Origin: Thermococcus sp.
GTDB taxonomy: Archaea > Methanobacteriota_B > Thermococci > Thermococcales > Thermococcaceae
NCBI RefSeq assembly: GCF_027066465.1
Contig: NZ_JAMONU010000023.1
Coordinates: 1-17,339, forward strand
DNA: 17,339 nt
Direction of reading: 5' to 3'
The notes under the pieces are model-generated. The model saw only the letters and a program-made list of their open reading frames with translations, was not told where the DNA came from and ran no database searches. Shown here piece after piece: positions 6,283 through 13,275 of the stretch (the stretch's first letter is position 1; each line of letters opens with the position of its first letter). The translations under genes were made by a program, and so were the position numbers.

Positions 6283-7007
6283 GTTTCCCTGAACAATAGA
6301 AGATACACCGTGACGTCCTCGCTACCGCTGTAGAGCCTGAAAGACACTTCGCCGAAATTGTCACATCCACCCTTTCCGTACTGCAACCAGCCACCAGAAG
6401 CGATTAGGGTGAAGTCTCTTACGGTGGCGTAGGGTGCGCTGAGGGTTGTGAGGCCGGAGAAATAAACTTTGCAGAGTTCATTGTTCGGTGTCCTGACTCT
6501 CACGGCGTAGGTTGGGTATGGAATTCCGGTGTAAGTTCTGGTCCCATTAGTGAAGTTGGGTGAAAGACGTTGGATGCGCAACCCGCTGACGTTGATGGAT
6601 TCTGGTCTAAAATTTATCCCGCAGCGTTCGTCGTGGAGAAAAAGGAGAACGTATCCATAGGTTTCGTTTCCCACCTGCATCGCGGTTTCGTTTATCACCC
6701 TTGAATCTGAAAGAAAAAGCCTTGTGAAGTTCGAGAACCTCTCCAGTTCTGAACCTTTTTTCTCTTCAATCGTCCGGTAGATTTCTTTTGCCCTCCCCAG
6801 CTCTTCCTTCATGAGCTCAACGGCGAGTTCGTACGCTGAACTGTTTGCTGTGATACCGTCGGCGTTGTTCAGGGCCGTAACGTTTCCACGGTTCGGGCAG
6901 GCAACGGGGGTTATCGAGAAAGCTGAAGGCTTTTCATGGTCGGATACGCAACCTGCTGCGAGAACGAGTGCAATCATCAGCAGAGGGGTTAACACTCTGG
7001 CCGACAT
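6279..7007 (-). CDS. secreted lipoprotein of unknown function (242 aa)
   Basis: A short signal sequence (MSARVLTPLLMIALVLAAGC) ends in a lipobox, LAAGC, with the lipidated Cys at residue 20, so the mature protein should be anchored on the outer face of the membrane. Several NxS/T sequons suit an exported archaeal glycoprotein. The remaining 220 residues contain a helical stretch around 70-90 and a beta-rich C-terminal half; no family is recognised. GTG 7016 or TTG 7013 are possible earlier starts, but ATG 7007 lies just after the site predicted from the TATA box at 7037-7046. Its TAA overlaps the stop of the convergent UPF0282 gene, and it is transcribed alone. Confidence 0.8.
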   Translation of the reverse strand: MSARVLTPLLMIALVLAAGCVSDHEKPSAFSITPVACPNRGNVTALNNADGITANSSAYELAVELMKEELGRAKEIYRTIEEKKGSELERFSNFTRLFLSDSRVINETAMQVGNETYGYVLLFLHDERCGINFRPESINVSGLRIQRLSPNFTNGTRTYTGIPYPTYAVRVRTPNNELCKVYFSGLTTLSAPYATVRDFTLIASGGWLQYGKGGCDNFGEVSFRLYSGSEDVTVYLLLFRET

Positions 7008-7036
7008 TCTCAACACTATTGGAACTTATCGTTAAA

Positions 7037-7046
7037 CCTTTATACA
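7037..7046 (-). promoter_or_regulatory. TATA box of lipoprotein gene
   Basis: Minus-strand TGTATAAAGG, about 30 nt before the ATG at 7007, predicts initiation near 7014 and so a very short leader. Confidence 0.5.
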
Positions 7047-7147
7047 CTTTGCTGAGCTTCGCCCGGAGAAGCTCTGCCCACCTCCGTGTCCCTTTCAGTG
7101 TTTCCCCTCTTTCTGATAAAATCCAGGTATACTAGGAATTTCCGAGG

Positions 7148-7190
7148 AAACCCTTAAATCGGCCATTGAGAAGTTTAATTCAGGTGATAG
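7148..7190 (+). promoter_or_regulatory. promoter and RBS of pncB
   Basis: GAAACC followed by CTTAAATC (7146-7160) is a BRE/TATA pair, with a predicted start near 7183. GGTGATAGGG just before ATG 7193 gives the ribosome binding site. Confidence 0.5.
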
Positions 7191-7192
7191 GG

Positions 7193-8365
7193 ATGAGGAG
7201 CTTTTACATCGCTCACGAGGATGAGATAAAGGCCGGAAAGACGACGGACGTCTACTTCATCAGGACGAGGAAGATACTGACCGAGAAGGGAATCCACAGG
7301 AAGGTTTTTGCGGACGTCACGACGACTTCCCTTCCAAGGGGATGGAAGTGGGGGGTCTTAGCTGGAATCGAGGAGGTCGCGAAGCTCCTTGAAGGCCTGC
7401 CCGTGAACGTCTACGCGATGAGAGAGGGCACGATATTCCACCCCTACGAGCCGGTTCTCCAGATTGAAGGCTACTACGAGGAGTTCGGGATCTACGAGAC
7501 GGCTCTGCTTGGAATGCTCAGCCAGGCGAGCGGAGTAGCGACGGCAGCGCTGAGGATAAAGATTGCCGCGAACTTCAAGCCGATCTACTCCTTCGGGATA
7601 AGGCACATGCATCCTGCCATAGCGCCGATGATTGACAGGTCGGCCTTCATAGGCGGCTGCGACGGCGTGAGCGGTGTTCTTGGGGCGGAGATGATAGGGG
7701 AGAAGCCCGTCGGAACCATGCCCCACGCGCTAATCCTGACGGTCGGCGACCAGGTGAAGGCCTGGAAGTACTTCGATGAAGTGGTTGAGCCAGAAGTTCC
7801 AAGAACGGCCCTTGTTGATACGCTCTGCGACGAGAAGTTCGAGGCGCTGATGGCGGCCGAGGCTCTGGGCAAAAGACTCACAGCGGTAAGGCTCGATACA
7901 CCGAGTTCCAGGAGGGGGGACTTCAGGAAGATTATCGAGGAGGTTCGCTGGGAGCTCAACTTAAGGGGCTACGACTGGGTGAAGATTTTCGTGAGCGGTG
8001 GGCTGGACGAGGAGAGCATAAGGGAAATCGTTGATGTTGCAGATGCCTTCGGCGTCGGTTCTGCAATAGCGAGCGCAAAACCCGTTGATTTCTCGCTCGA
8101 CATCGTTGAGGTTGAGAGAAAGCCGATAACGAAGCGCGGGAAGCTGAGCGGACGCAAGCAGGTCTACCGCTGTGAGAACGGCCACTACCACCGCGTTCCG
8201 GCCGATAAAAAGCTCGAACGCTGTCCCGTCTGCGGGGCTAAAGTGGAGCCGCTCCTGCAGCCGCTCATCGAGAACGGTGAGATAGTGGCCGAGCTCCCGA
8301 AGGCGAGGGAGATAAGGGAGTACGTCCTCGAACAGGCCGAGAAGTTCAAGCTTGGTCTCGATTGA
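7193..8365 (+). CDS. pncB: nicotinate phosphoribosyltransferase, archaeal type with zinc ribbon
   Basis: A 390-aa NAPRTase that joins nicotinate to PRPP to give nicotinate mononucleotide, the first step of NAD salvage (Preiss-Handler route), in the cytoplasm. Family marks are FADVTTTSLP near 39-48, SFGIRHMHP at 133-141, GTMPHALI at 174-181 (the conserved His region), the phosphate-binding IFVSGGLDE at 265-273, and GVGS-IASAKP near 287-296. The C terminus carries a small zinc ribbon, Cys327 with nearby His331/His333 and CPVC at 344-347, as in archaeal members. The frame can be extended to TTG 7166, but ATG 7193 has an RBS and a family-like N terminus. It stands alone and is convergent with the ferredoxin gene. 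Confidence 0.93.
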   Translation: MRSFYIAHEDEIKAGKTTDVYFIRTRKILTEKGIHRKVFADVTTTSLPRGWKWGVLAGIEEVAKLLEGLPVNVYAMREGTIFHPYEPVLQIEGYYEEFGIYETALLGMLSQASGVATAALRIKIAANFKPIYSFGIRHMHPAIAPMIDRSAFIGGCDGVSGVLGAEMIGEKPVGTMPHALILTVGDQVKAWKYFDEVVEPEVPRTALVDTLCDEKFEALMAAEALGKRLTAVRLDTPSSRRGDFRKIIEEVRWELNLRGYDWVKIFVSGGLDEESIREIVDVADAFGVGSAIASAKPVDFSLDIVEVERKPITKRGKLSGRKQVYRCENGHYHRVPADKKLERCPVCGAKVEPLLQPLIENGEIVAELPKAREIREYVLEQAEKFKLGLD

Positions 8366-8372
8366 GTTTTTA
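8366..8372 (+). terminator. oligo-T terminator of pncB
   Basis: GTTTTTA directly follows the TGA of pncB. Confidence 0.5.
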
Positions 8373-8412
8373 GAACCCTAAGAAGTGCACGATAAGAGGA
8401 AAAGGGAGGTCC

Positions 8413-8616
8413 TCAGACCTCCTCAATGCTGATAGCACTAACAGGGCAGGCCTCCATAGCTTCCTTGGCGCAGTTGTAGAGGTTCTCGTCCTCGATAACC
8501 TCGACAACCGGCTGAGCCTTGCCCTCGTCGTTCATCTCGAAGACGTCCGGGCAGAGGCTGGCACAGATGGCGTCACCAATGCAGGTGTCCTGGTCGACGG
8601 TAACCTTCCACGCCAT
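8413..8616 (-). CDS. ferredoxin, single [4Fe-4S] cluster with Asp ligand
   Basis: A 67-aa protein close to Pyrococcus furiosus ferredoxin. It opens MAWKVTVDQDTC and has CIGDAIC at 12-18, where Asp15 (Asp14 without the Met) replaces the second cluster Cys, then CP at 22-23 and CPVS at 57-60. Cluster ligands are therefore Cys12, Asp15, Cys18 and Cys57. Cys22 and Cys49 correspond to the redox-active disulfide pair of the P. furiosus protein. It is the main soluble electron carrier of Thermococcales, taking electrons from 2-oxoacid, glyceraldehyde-3-phosphate and aldehyde oxidoreductases and passing them to hydrogenase or NADP+. The window also holds an aldehyde:ferredoxin oxidoreductase, a likely partner. 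The ATG at 8616 has GGTGATG upstream and its own TATA box; the gene is monocistronic. Confidence 0.95.
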   Translation of the reverse strand: MAWKVTVDQDTCIGDAICASLCPDVFEMNDEGKAQPVVEVIEDENLYNCAKEAMEACPVSAISIEEV

Positions 8617-8645
8617 GGCGCATCACCGCTTTTAGATGAACGGGG

Positions 8646-8660
8646 ACGAATATAAACTTT
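8646..8660 (-). promoter_or_regulatory. ferredoxin promoter
   Basis: Minus strand CGAAAAG followed by TTTATATTCG forms a strong BRE/TATA pair about 35-40 nt before the ATG, in keeping with high ferredoxin expression. Confidence 0.55.
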
Positions 8661-8668
8661 TCGTTCTC

Positions 8669-8706
8669 AAAAAAGACTCCTCAATGACCGGTAGGGGAAA
8701 GAGGAG
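8669..8706 (-). terminator. hairpin plus oligo-T terminator after the MIP18 gene
   Basis: Minus strand CTCCTC (plus 8701-8706), an 18-nt loop, GAGGAG (plus 8677-8682), then TC and six Ts (plus 8669-8674). It lies about 40 nt past the stop of the MIP18-family gene and would insulate the ferredoxin promoter just beyond. The stem is only 6 bp; the T run is probably the main signal. Confidence 0.5.
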
Positions 8707-8745
8707 CAAAAGCCGTCGCCGATGAACATTGAGAGGCAGGGTTGG

Positions 8746-9276
8746 TCAGTAAAGACCAAGCTTTTTCTTGTACTCCGGGCTGATTCTGTCCGGTGTCCAG
8801 GGCGGGTCGAAGGTAAGCTCAATCTCCGCATCCCTAACGCCCGGAATCTCGAGGATTTTGTCCTCCACCGCGCGGAGAATCCACATCGTCAGCGGGCACC
8901 CTGGGGTTGTCATCGTCATCTTGACGTAGACCGTGTTGTCGGGCCTCACCTTGACTTCATAGATTAGGCCCAGGTTCACAACGTCGATTCCAATCTCGGG
9001 GTCTATGACCTCTTTGAGCTTTTCAAGAACCATCTCCTCGGTTATCTTGACGTTTCCGGTTTCCTTGACTTCCCTCTCGCGGTTTATGGTGATTAAACCG
9101 ACGCCCTCAAGCTTCCCGAGTTCGGAGTGGAGCTTTATGAGGACGTTGTCTATATCAGGTGTGTCCTTTGCAAGGGTAACCGTGACGTTGCCCTTCTCAT
9201 CAACCTCTATTGAACGGACGAACTTTTCGTCAACGATTGACTTCACGACCTTCTCAACCTCTTCTTTTGTGACCAT
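8746..9276 (-). CDS. MIP18/DUF59 family Fe-S cluster assembly factor, N-terminally extended (176 aa)
   Basis: Residues about 76-160 form a complete MIP18 (DUF59, PaaD/SufT-like) domain: DPEIGIDVVNLGLIYEV from 92, a TTPGCPL stretch with the reactive Cys127, IPGV near 144-147 and FDPPW at 156-160. Members act in cytosolic Fe-S cluster assembly or delivery. The first 70 residues are an extra region that looks like a half-copy of the same fold without the Cys. ATG 9276 is preferred over GTG 9285 or ATG 9282 because GGTGAT stands just before it. A TATA box at 9307-9316 gives the gene its own promoter, though readthrough from the PP-loop gene 60 bp upstream is possible. Fe-S enzymes nearby (ferredoxin, AOR) may be clients. 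Confidence 0.85.
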   Translation of the reverse strand: MVTKEEVEKVVKSIVDEKFVRSIEVDEKGNVTVTLAKDTPDIDNVLIKLHSELGKLEGVGLITINREREVKETGNVKITEEMVLEKLKEVIDPEIGIDVVNLGLIYEVKVRPDNTVYVKMTMTTPGCPLTMWILRAVEDKILEIPGVRDAEIELTFDPPWTPDRISPEYKKKLGLY

Positions 9277-9306
9277 GCTCATCACCGGCTCAACTTAAAA
9301 ACTACA

Positions 9307-9320
9307 CATTTAAACCTTTT
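9307..9320 (-). promoter_or_regulatory. promoter of the MIP18-family gene
   Basis: Minus strand AAAAGG followed by TTTAAATG, about 32-40 nt before ATG 9276, inside the 60-bp gap after the PP-loop gene. Confidence 0.45.
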
Positions 9321-9336
9321 GGGCCAAATCTGAGAA

Positions 9337-10074
9337 CTACCGGTTGAGAACGTCCCTCATCAGCTCGACCGCCATTGCGGGACTTAAGGCCCCGGCGCGG
9401 GTCTCCCTCAGGATTCTCTGGAGGGCCAGTCTCTTTGTTGAGGGACTCCTTCTGAAAAGCTCCCAGAGAAGAGGACAGCCAAAGCTCAGCTCATATTTTC
9501 CGCCGATTATTTCGATAATCTCTCCCTTGTCGAGCGCGAGAAAGGCAGGAAGATTGAGGACAACCAGGTCGTTCTTCTCGTAAATCGAAATCAGGCCGGA
9601 GCTAAGCATGTCCCCCGTCGCGAGGATTCTCACGCCAAGCTCCCTCGCCTTCCTCTCAACGGCTTCCATGACCATTGAGTGACAGCGGCCGCATATCGGC
9701 GCGCCCTTTTCAATGAGTTCCATCATCGCCTCCTCGTAACCCGGCACATCAACGAGCACAGCCCCTTCGGAGCGAACCTTTTGAAGGGTTTCACCGTCCA
9801 TCTGGGGGAGCTTCGCCGTTATCGGGACGGCCTCAAACCCGGCCCACCGGAGGATTTTCAGCGTTGCGGTGCTGTCGGAGCCGGCTGAGAATGCCACCGC
9901 TACTTTAACACCCGTCTGGGTTCCCTTAAAGCTGCTCCCTTCTAAACGGAGGAGGATGAGACCTCTAAGCCGGGAATACGCGCTCTCGCCTATCGCTTCC
10001 CTCACGCGCTCGAGGGCTTCAAGGTTGTAGCGGAGGCGATAGCGTTTGGCCGGGTCTTGGGTGGGGGTGAGCAT
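9337..10074 (-). CDS. PP-loop superfamily ATPase, possible RNA-thiolation type (245 aa)
   Basis: The AMP-forming PP-loop is at residues 59-69, VAFSAGSDSTA, a variant of the SGGxDS signature with Ala in place of the first Gly. A CGRC pair (Cys128/Cys131) and FGCPLLWELF with Cys200 follow, three cysteines that could hold a cluster or carry sulfur as in some tRNA thiolases. ATGDMLSSGL near 152-160 matches the second nucleotide-binding segment. The N-terminal 50 residues are basic and helical. I recall this as the archaeal group often labelled a predicted tRNA-thiouridylase-related subunit; the exact substrate is unknown. ATG 10074 is the first in-frame Met. A TATA box at 10095-10104 (minus) lies between it and divergent bpsA. 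Confidence 0.8.
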   Translation of the reverse strand: MLTPTQDPAKRYRLRYNLEALERVREAIGESAYSRLRGLILLRLEGSSFKGTQTGVKVAVAFSAGSDSTATLKILRWAGFEAVPITAKLPQMDGETLQKVRSEGAVLVDVPGYEEAMMELIEKGAPICGRCHSMVMEAVERKARELGVRILATGDMLSSGLISIYEKNDLVVLNLPAFLALDKGEIIEIIGGKYELSFGCPLLWELFRRSPSTKRLALQRILRETRAGALSPAMAVELMRDVLNR

Positions 10075-10094
10075 GTTCTGGTTTTCTCAGCTGC

Positions 10095-10126
10095 GGTTTA
10101 AAAGTTCTCGGGAAAACCTTAAAAGA
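10095..10126. promoter_or_regulatory. divergent promoters of the PP-loop ATPase gene and bpsA
   Basis: CTTTTAAACC read on the minus strand (plus 10095-10104) serves the PP-loop gene. CCTTAAAAGA on the plus strand (10117-10126) serves bpsA, with initiation near 10150. The boxes are about 20 bp apart, so the two polymerases probably compete for the site. Confidence 0.5.
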
Positions 10127-10177
10127 GACCCTTCCAAACCCCATTTACGGACAAAAATCCTTCTGGAGGGATTAGAA

Positions 10178-11233
10178 ATGAGGGAAATAGTTGAGAGGGT
10201 TAAGGCTAAGACGAGCATTCCGGTTTACGAGAGAACCGTTGAGAACGTTCTTTCGGCGATTCAGGCCAGCAGTGACGTGTGGCGCATCGTCGACCTCAGC
10301 GAGGAGCCTCTTCCTCTCGTCGTTGCCGTTATGGAGGCGCTCCACGAAGGGGGATACATAACCTTTGACGGCCCGAACGTCGTTCTCACGGAGAGCGGCA
10401 GACGGCTTGTCGAGAAGTATGGAATCGGACCGAGAAGGGACTACACGTGCACCCACTGCGAGGGCAAGACTGTGGAGCTTTCGGCCTTCAGCGACCTGCT
10501 CGAGCAGTTCAAGGAGATAGTCAGGGACAGGCCCCGGCCGAAGCACGACTTCGACCAGGCCTACGTTACGTCCGAAACGACCGTTGCGAGGGTAGCTCTC
10601 ATGCACAGCAGGGGCGACCTTGAGAACAAGGAGGTGTTCGTTCTCGGCGACGATGATTTAACCAGCATCGCCCTGATGCTCAGCGGTCTGCCCAAGAGAA
10701 TAGCGGTTCTCGACATCGACGAGAGGCTCATGAAGTTCATCGAGGAGACCGCCGACGAGATTGGCTACTCCGACATCGAGATATTCACCTTCGATTTGAG
10801 GGAGCCGCTCCCGGACTACGCGCTCCACAAGTTCGACACCTTCATCACCGACCCGCCCGAGACCGTCTATGCGATACGCTCTTTCATCGGCAGGGGAATT
10901 GCAACGCTGAAGGGTCCGGGTTGCGCCGGCTACTTCGGCATAACAAGGAGGGAAAGCTCCCTCGACAAGTGGCGCGAAATCCAGAGGCTTCTCCTAAACG
11001 AGTTCAACGTGGTCATAACGGACATCATCAGGAACTTCAACGAGTACGTCAACTGGGGTTATGAAGAGGAAACGCGCGCCTGGAAGCTCCTGCCGGTCAA
11101 GGTAAAGCCGTCCTACAACTGGTACAAGAGCTACATGTTCAGGATTCAGACGCTTGAAGGCTCGAAGGGCTTCGAGGAGAAGATAGAGGTCGGCGACGAG
11201 CTCTACAACGACGAGGAAGCCTCGACCACATGA
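10178..11233 (+). CDS. bpsA: N4-bis(aminopropyl)spermidine synthase (branched-chain polyamine synthase)
   Basis: A 351-aa protein that I recognise as BpsA (DUF43), very close to the T. kodakarensis enzyme. It adds two aminopropyl groups from decarboxylated S-adenosylmethionine to the N4 of spermidine, giving a branched polyamine that supports growth at high temperature. The N-terminal third is a winged-helix-like region with CTHC at 91-94. The Rossmann-type aminopropyltransferase domain has VLGDDDLTS from 155 (Asp159 is in the active-site acidic motif), VLDIDER near 177-183 and TDPPET at 224-229. The C-terminal tail is acidic and ends EASTT. ATG 10178 with GGAGGG upstream is the family start; the open frame back to 10046 is not used. 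The stop overlaps the ATG of a decayed nucleotidyltransferase. Confidence 0.96.
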   Translation: MREIVERVKAKTSIPVYERTVENVLSAIQASSDVWRIVDLSEEPLPLVVAVMEALHEGGYITFDGPNVVLTESGRRLVEKYGIGPRRDYTCTHCEGKTVELSAFSDLLEQFKEIVRDRPRPKHDFDQAYVTSETTVARVALMHSRGDLENKEVFVLGDDDLTSIALMLSGLPKRIAVLDIDERLMKFIEETADEIGYSDIEIFTFDLREPLPDYALHKFDTFITDPPETVYAIRSFIGRGIATLKGPGCAGYFGITRRESSLDKWREIQRLLLNEFNVVITDIIRNFNEYVNWGYEEETRAWKLLPVKVKPSYNWYKSYMFRIQTLEGSKGFEEKIEVGDELYNDEEASTT

Positions 11234-11486
11234 AACTCGGAAAGCTCTTGGACTGTCTCAGGAAAAAGCTCGGCCGGGTTCCCGGCCTTCACCCACTTAT
11301 TCTCTACGGTTCCCTCATCAGGGGAGATTTCATTCCAGGAACGAGCGACGTGGATTTCTTCGCGGTTCTTGAAGTATGATATACCGCGCCTACCTTGACG
11401 GCAGAAAAACACCCTTCTCGGAGGGATTTTTGGCGGAGTTCGTAGAGAAAAGAATTGAGAAGATGCGCGAATCATTTCTTTCGTGA
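11230..11486 (+). pseudogene. decayed nucleotidyltransferase gene, internally deleted and frame-shifted
   Basis: ATG 11230 overlaps the bpsA stop (ATGA). It opens a 49-residue frame containing the nucleotidyltransferase signature, LILYGSLIRGDF then PGTSDVDFFAV, with the GS pair and the two metal-binding Asp residues. It stops at TGA 11377-11379. A second frame follows at once (ATG 11376) and gives 36 residues that read like a gene's C terminus (IYRAYLDGR, then FSEGFLAEFVEKR) to TGA 11484-11486. The simplest reading is one coupled nucleotidyltransferase gene that lost its middle, leaving head and tail in different frames. The alternative is two tiny coupled genes. The tail overlaps the convergent downstream gene by 15 bp. 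No substrate-binding domain remains, so activity is unlikely. Confidence 0.6.
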
Positions 11487-13232
11487 CTTCCGGGATTTCT
11501 TGCCCTTCCTTTCCCTCCTTGAGACCACCGCAAGCCCGATGACCGAGACCACTATCAGCGTGACCGCTATGTAGCCGAGGTAGAAGTCGCTTATTCCCCC
11601 ACTCCTTCCGGTTTCAGTCAGCGGTCTCTTCCAGGGCACCACAGCCACGAAACCGCCCACGGGGACGGCCTTTACCACGAGGGGATGGTCATAGGGGTAG
11701 ACCATTACGTAGCCGTCTGCGTTCCCAACGTTGGCCGAGTTCGTGGTGTTCTCTACGAGCCTTCCGTCTTTAATTACGAAGAACCTTGCCTTTGTCAGTT
11801 CGACGGTGCCACCGCCGGTTTTTGGCTCCGGAATGTTAGCGTAGAGGAACTTCCTGAGGAATGTGTATCCCCTGTTGTAAGTTGTCGTGTTTTCGAGTCC
11901 CGAGTTCAGGAGTGCCTTGAGGATTTCCGCCGTGCTTTTAATGTTATCGGGGGAACCCGCGGTGTAGCCCCATGCACCGTCCGGGTTCTGACGCTTTTTG
12001 ATAATCTCAAAAGTCTCGTTGAACGCTTTCGTATAGTTAAAGCGGTGGAAGTCCATCAGGGCGTAAGCGTAGTAGTAGTTTGGATACTTCGTCGTAAGGT
12101 TTGAGGCGAGCCAGTTCATTATGGAGGTGTAATTAAGGCTCACGTTGAGGCTCGAGAGGACCCACACCACGTAGGCTGTGTTGAAGAAGTTCCCCCAGTG
12201 GTTGTTGCTCTCGTTTTTCAGGAGGTAGCTGACCTCCCGCCCGTAGGGTTTCCCAAGAATGTGGTTGATTCTCGCTATCTCAGCCACCATCCACGGCCTC
12301 AGCTTCGTGAAGTTGAGGTTCGAGAGGTCAACAGTCTGGTTGCACTCGACGTAGTACTTGGCCAGGACAACAGCCTCCCATTCAAACTTGGGCTTTACCT
12401 TGAGCATGTATGGACAGGCAATCGGCTTTAAGTCGGAGAAGCCCGGGAGCTGGGCGGCTTCGAGGAGGTCGGGGGGCTGGTACTTCAAGTTTCCCCAGAA
12501 GCCGAAGTGGACGGATTTAACCAGTTCCTCCTCATATTTTTTATCTCCCGTTGCGTAGAGGAGAAGCGCCAGCGATGCGGGGTCATCGAGGTTCGAGCTT
12601 ATTTGAACGTTCTTACCTGTGAGGTAGGCTATCGCAAACGCTTTGTAGAGGGCATTAACCCCGGTTGCATCAACGCTCTCAAGTCCCTTCAGGTCCCCCA
12701 GCGCCATGTAGCCGAATATCATACCCATCGTGGTCTTCGGCTGATGGGTTTGGAGGTAGTATATCCCATTCTCTATCGCCTTCTTAACGGGAATCCAGGA
12801 GTATTTGAAGTCCTCGTATTCTTTCAGGGCCACAACGGCAAGCGCCGTGTCTGTGTAGTCGCCGAAGGAGCCGTCTTCCCTCTGCTTGTACAGGAGCCAG
12901 TAAACGCCCGCGTGAATCGTTCTGTTGAAGAGACCTCTGGCTATTGATTCACCCCTCATGAGAGCCATCAGCGCCAGGGCCGTGTACTTCGCCTGTGGGG
13001 CCATACCGTACTGATACGCCCACGCCCCATCCGGAGTTTTAAGCCTCATGAGCCACGTATCGGCTTCGAGAACGTAGGTGTAGTCGTGAGCTTTGTACAG
13101 GGCTATCGCCGCCAAAGCCGTCGCTGGAATCGTTGGGGTGTACACGTAGGGAACGTATCCAGCCCTGACGAACCCGGAGCTGAGGGGAAGAATCAGGAGC
13201 GCGACTAGCAGAAGCGCCGCTGTCTTTCTCAT
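11472..13232 (-). CDS. secreted, membrane-anchored protein with prenyltransferase/squalene-cyclase-like repeats (586 aa)
   Basis: Residues 1-24 are a signal peptide (MRKTAALLLVALLILPL, then FVRA). Helical repeats with DGAW/DGSF turns follow: PDGAWAYQYG near 67-76, REDGSFGDYTDTALAVVAL near 117-135 and PDGAWGYTAG near 400-430. These resemble the alpha/alpha-toroid of prenyltransferase/squalene-oxidase repeats, also used in thioester proteins. About ten NxS/T sequons suggest an exported glycoprotein. A beta-like region follows, then a single membrane helix (about 548-570, YIAVTLIVVSVIGLAVV) and a Lys/Arg-rich cytoplasmic tail. The DxDD motif of squalene cyclases is not seen, so an enzyme role is doubtful; binding or scaffolding is as likely. 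ATG 13232 has GGAGGTG 6 nt upstream. It lies 43 bp after the protease gene without a clear promoter, so cotranscription is possible. Confidence 0.8.
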   Translation of the reverse strand: MRKTAALLLVALLILPLSSGFVRAGYVPYVYTPTIPATALAAIALYKAHDYTYVLEADTWLMRLKTPDGAWAYQYGMAPQAKYTALALMALMRGESIARGLFNRTIHAGVYWLLYKQREDGSFGDYTDTALAVVALKEYEDFKYSWIPVKKAIENGIYYLQTHQPKTTMGMIFGYMALGDLKGLESVDATGVNALYKAFAIAYLTGKNVQISSNLDDPASLALLLYATGDKKYEEELVKSVHFGFWGNLKYQPPDLLEAAQLPGFSDLKPIACPYMLKVKPKFEWEAVVLAKYYVECNQTVDLSNLNFTKLRPWMVAEIARINHILGKPYGREVSYLLKNESNNHWGNFFNTAYVVWVLSSLNVSLNYTSIMNWLASNLTTKYPNYYYAYALMDFHRFNYTKAFNETFEIIKKRQNPDGAWGYTAGSPDNIKSTAEILKALLNSGLENTTTYNRGYTFLRKFLYANIPEPKTGGGTVELTKARFFVIKDGRLVENTTNSANVGNADGYVMVYPYDHPLVVKAVPVGGFVAVVPWKRPLTETGRSGGISDFYLGYIAVTLIVVSVIGLAVVSRRERKGKKSRKSRKK

Positions 13233-13248
13233 TCCAACACCTCCAGAG

Positions 13249-13264
13249 GAGAAAAGAAAAGGGG
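13249..13264 (-). terminator. T-rich stretch after the protease gene
   Basis: The minus strand reads CCCCCTTTTCTTTTCTCC between the protease stop and the next RBS. It may be a partial terminator that tunes expression of the downstream gene. Confidence 0.4.
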
Positions 13265-13275
13265 GTTAAAAGACT

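Noticed and set aside
7166..7192. Upstream TTG start for pncB giving 9 extra residues
   Set aside because: The ATG at 7193 has GGTGATAGGG before it and a family-like N terminus; the TTG would lie near or upstream of the predicted transcription start.
8690..8745. C/D-box sRNA (a GATGA-like box is present near 8720)
   Set aside because: No matching D box or paired C'/D' boxes at proper spacing on either strand.
10046..10177. 44-residue N-terminal extension of BpsA
   Set aside because: It crosses the divergent promoters and the start of the PP-loop gene. The known family start MREIVERVK has a GGAGGG site at the right distance.
12507..12947. 146-aa and neighbouring plus-strand ORFs inside the toroid-protein gene
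   Set aside because: Antisense shadows of a gene with a signal peptide, repeats and a membrane anchor; no family resemblance.
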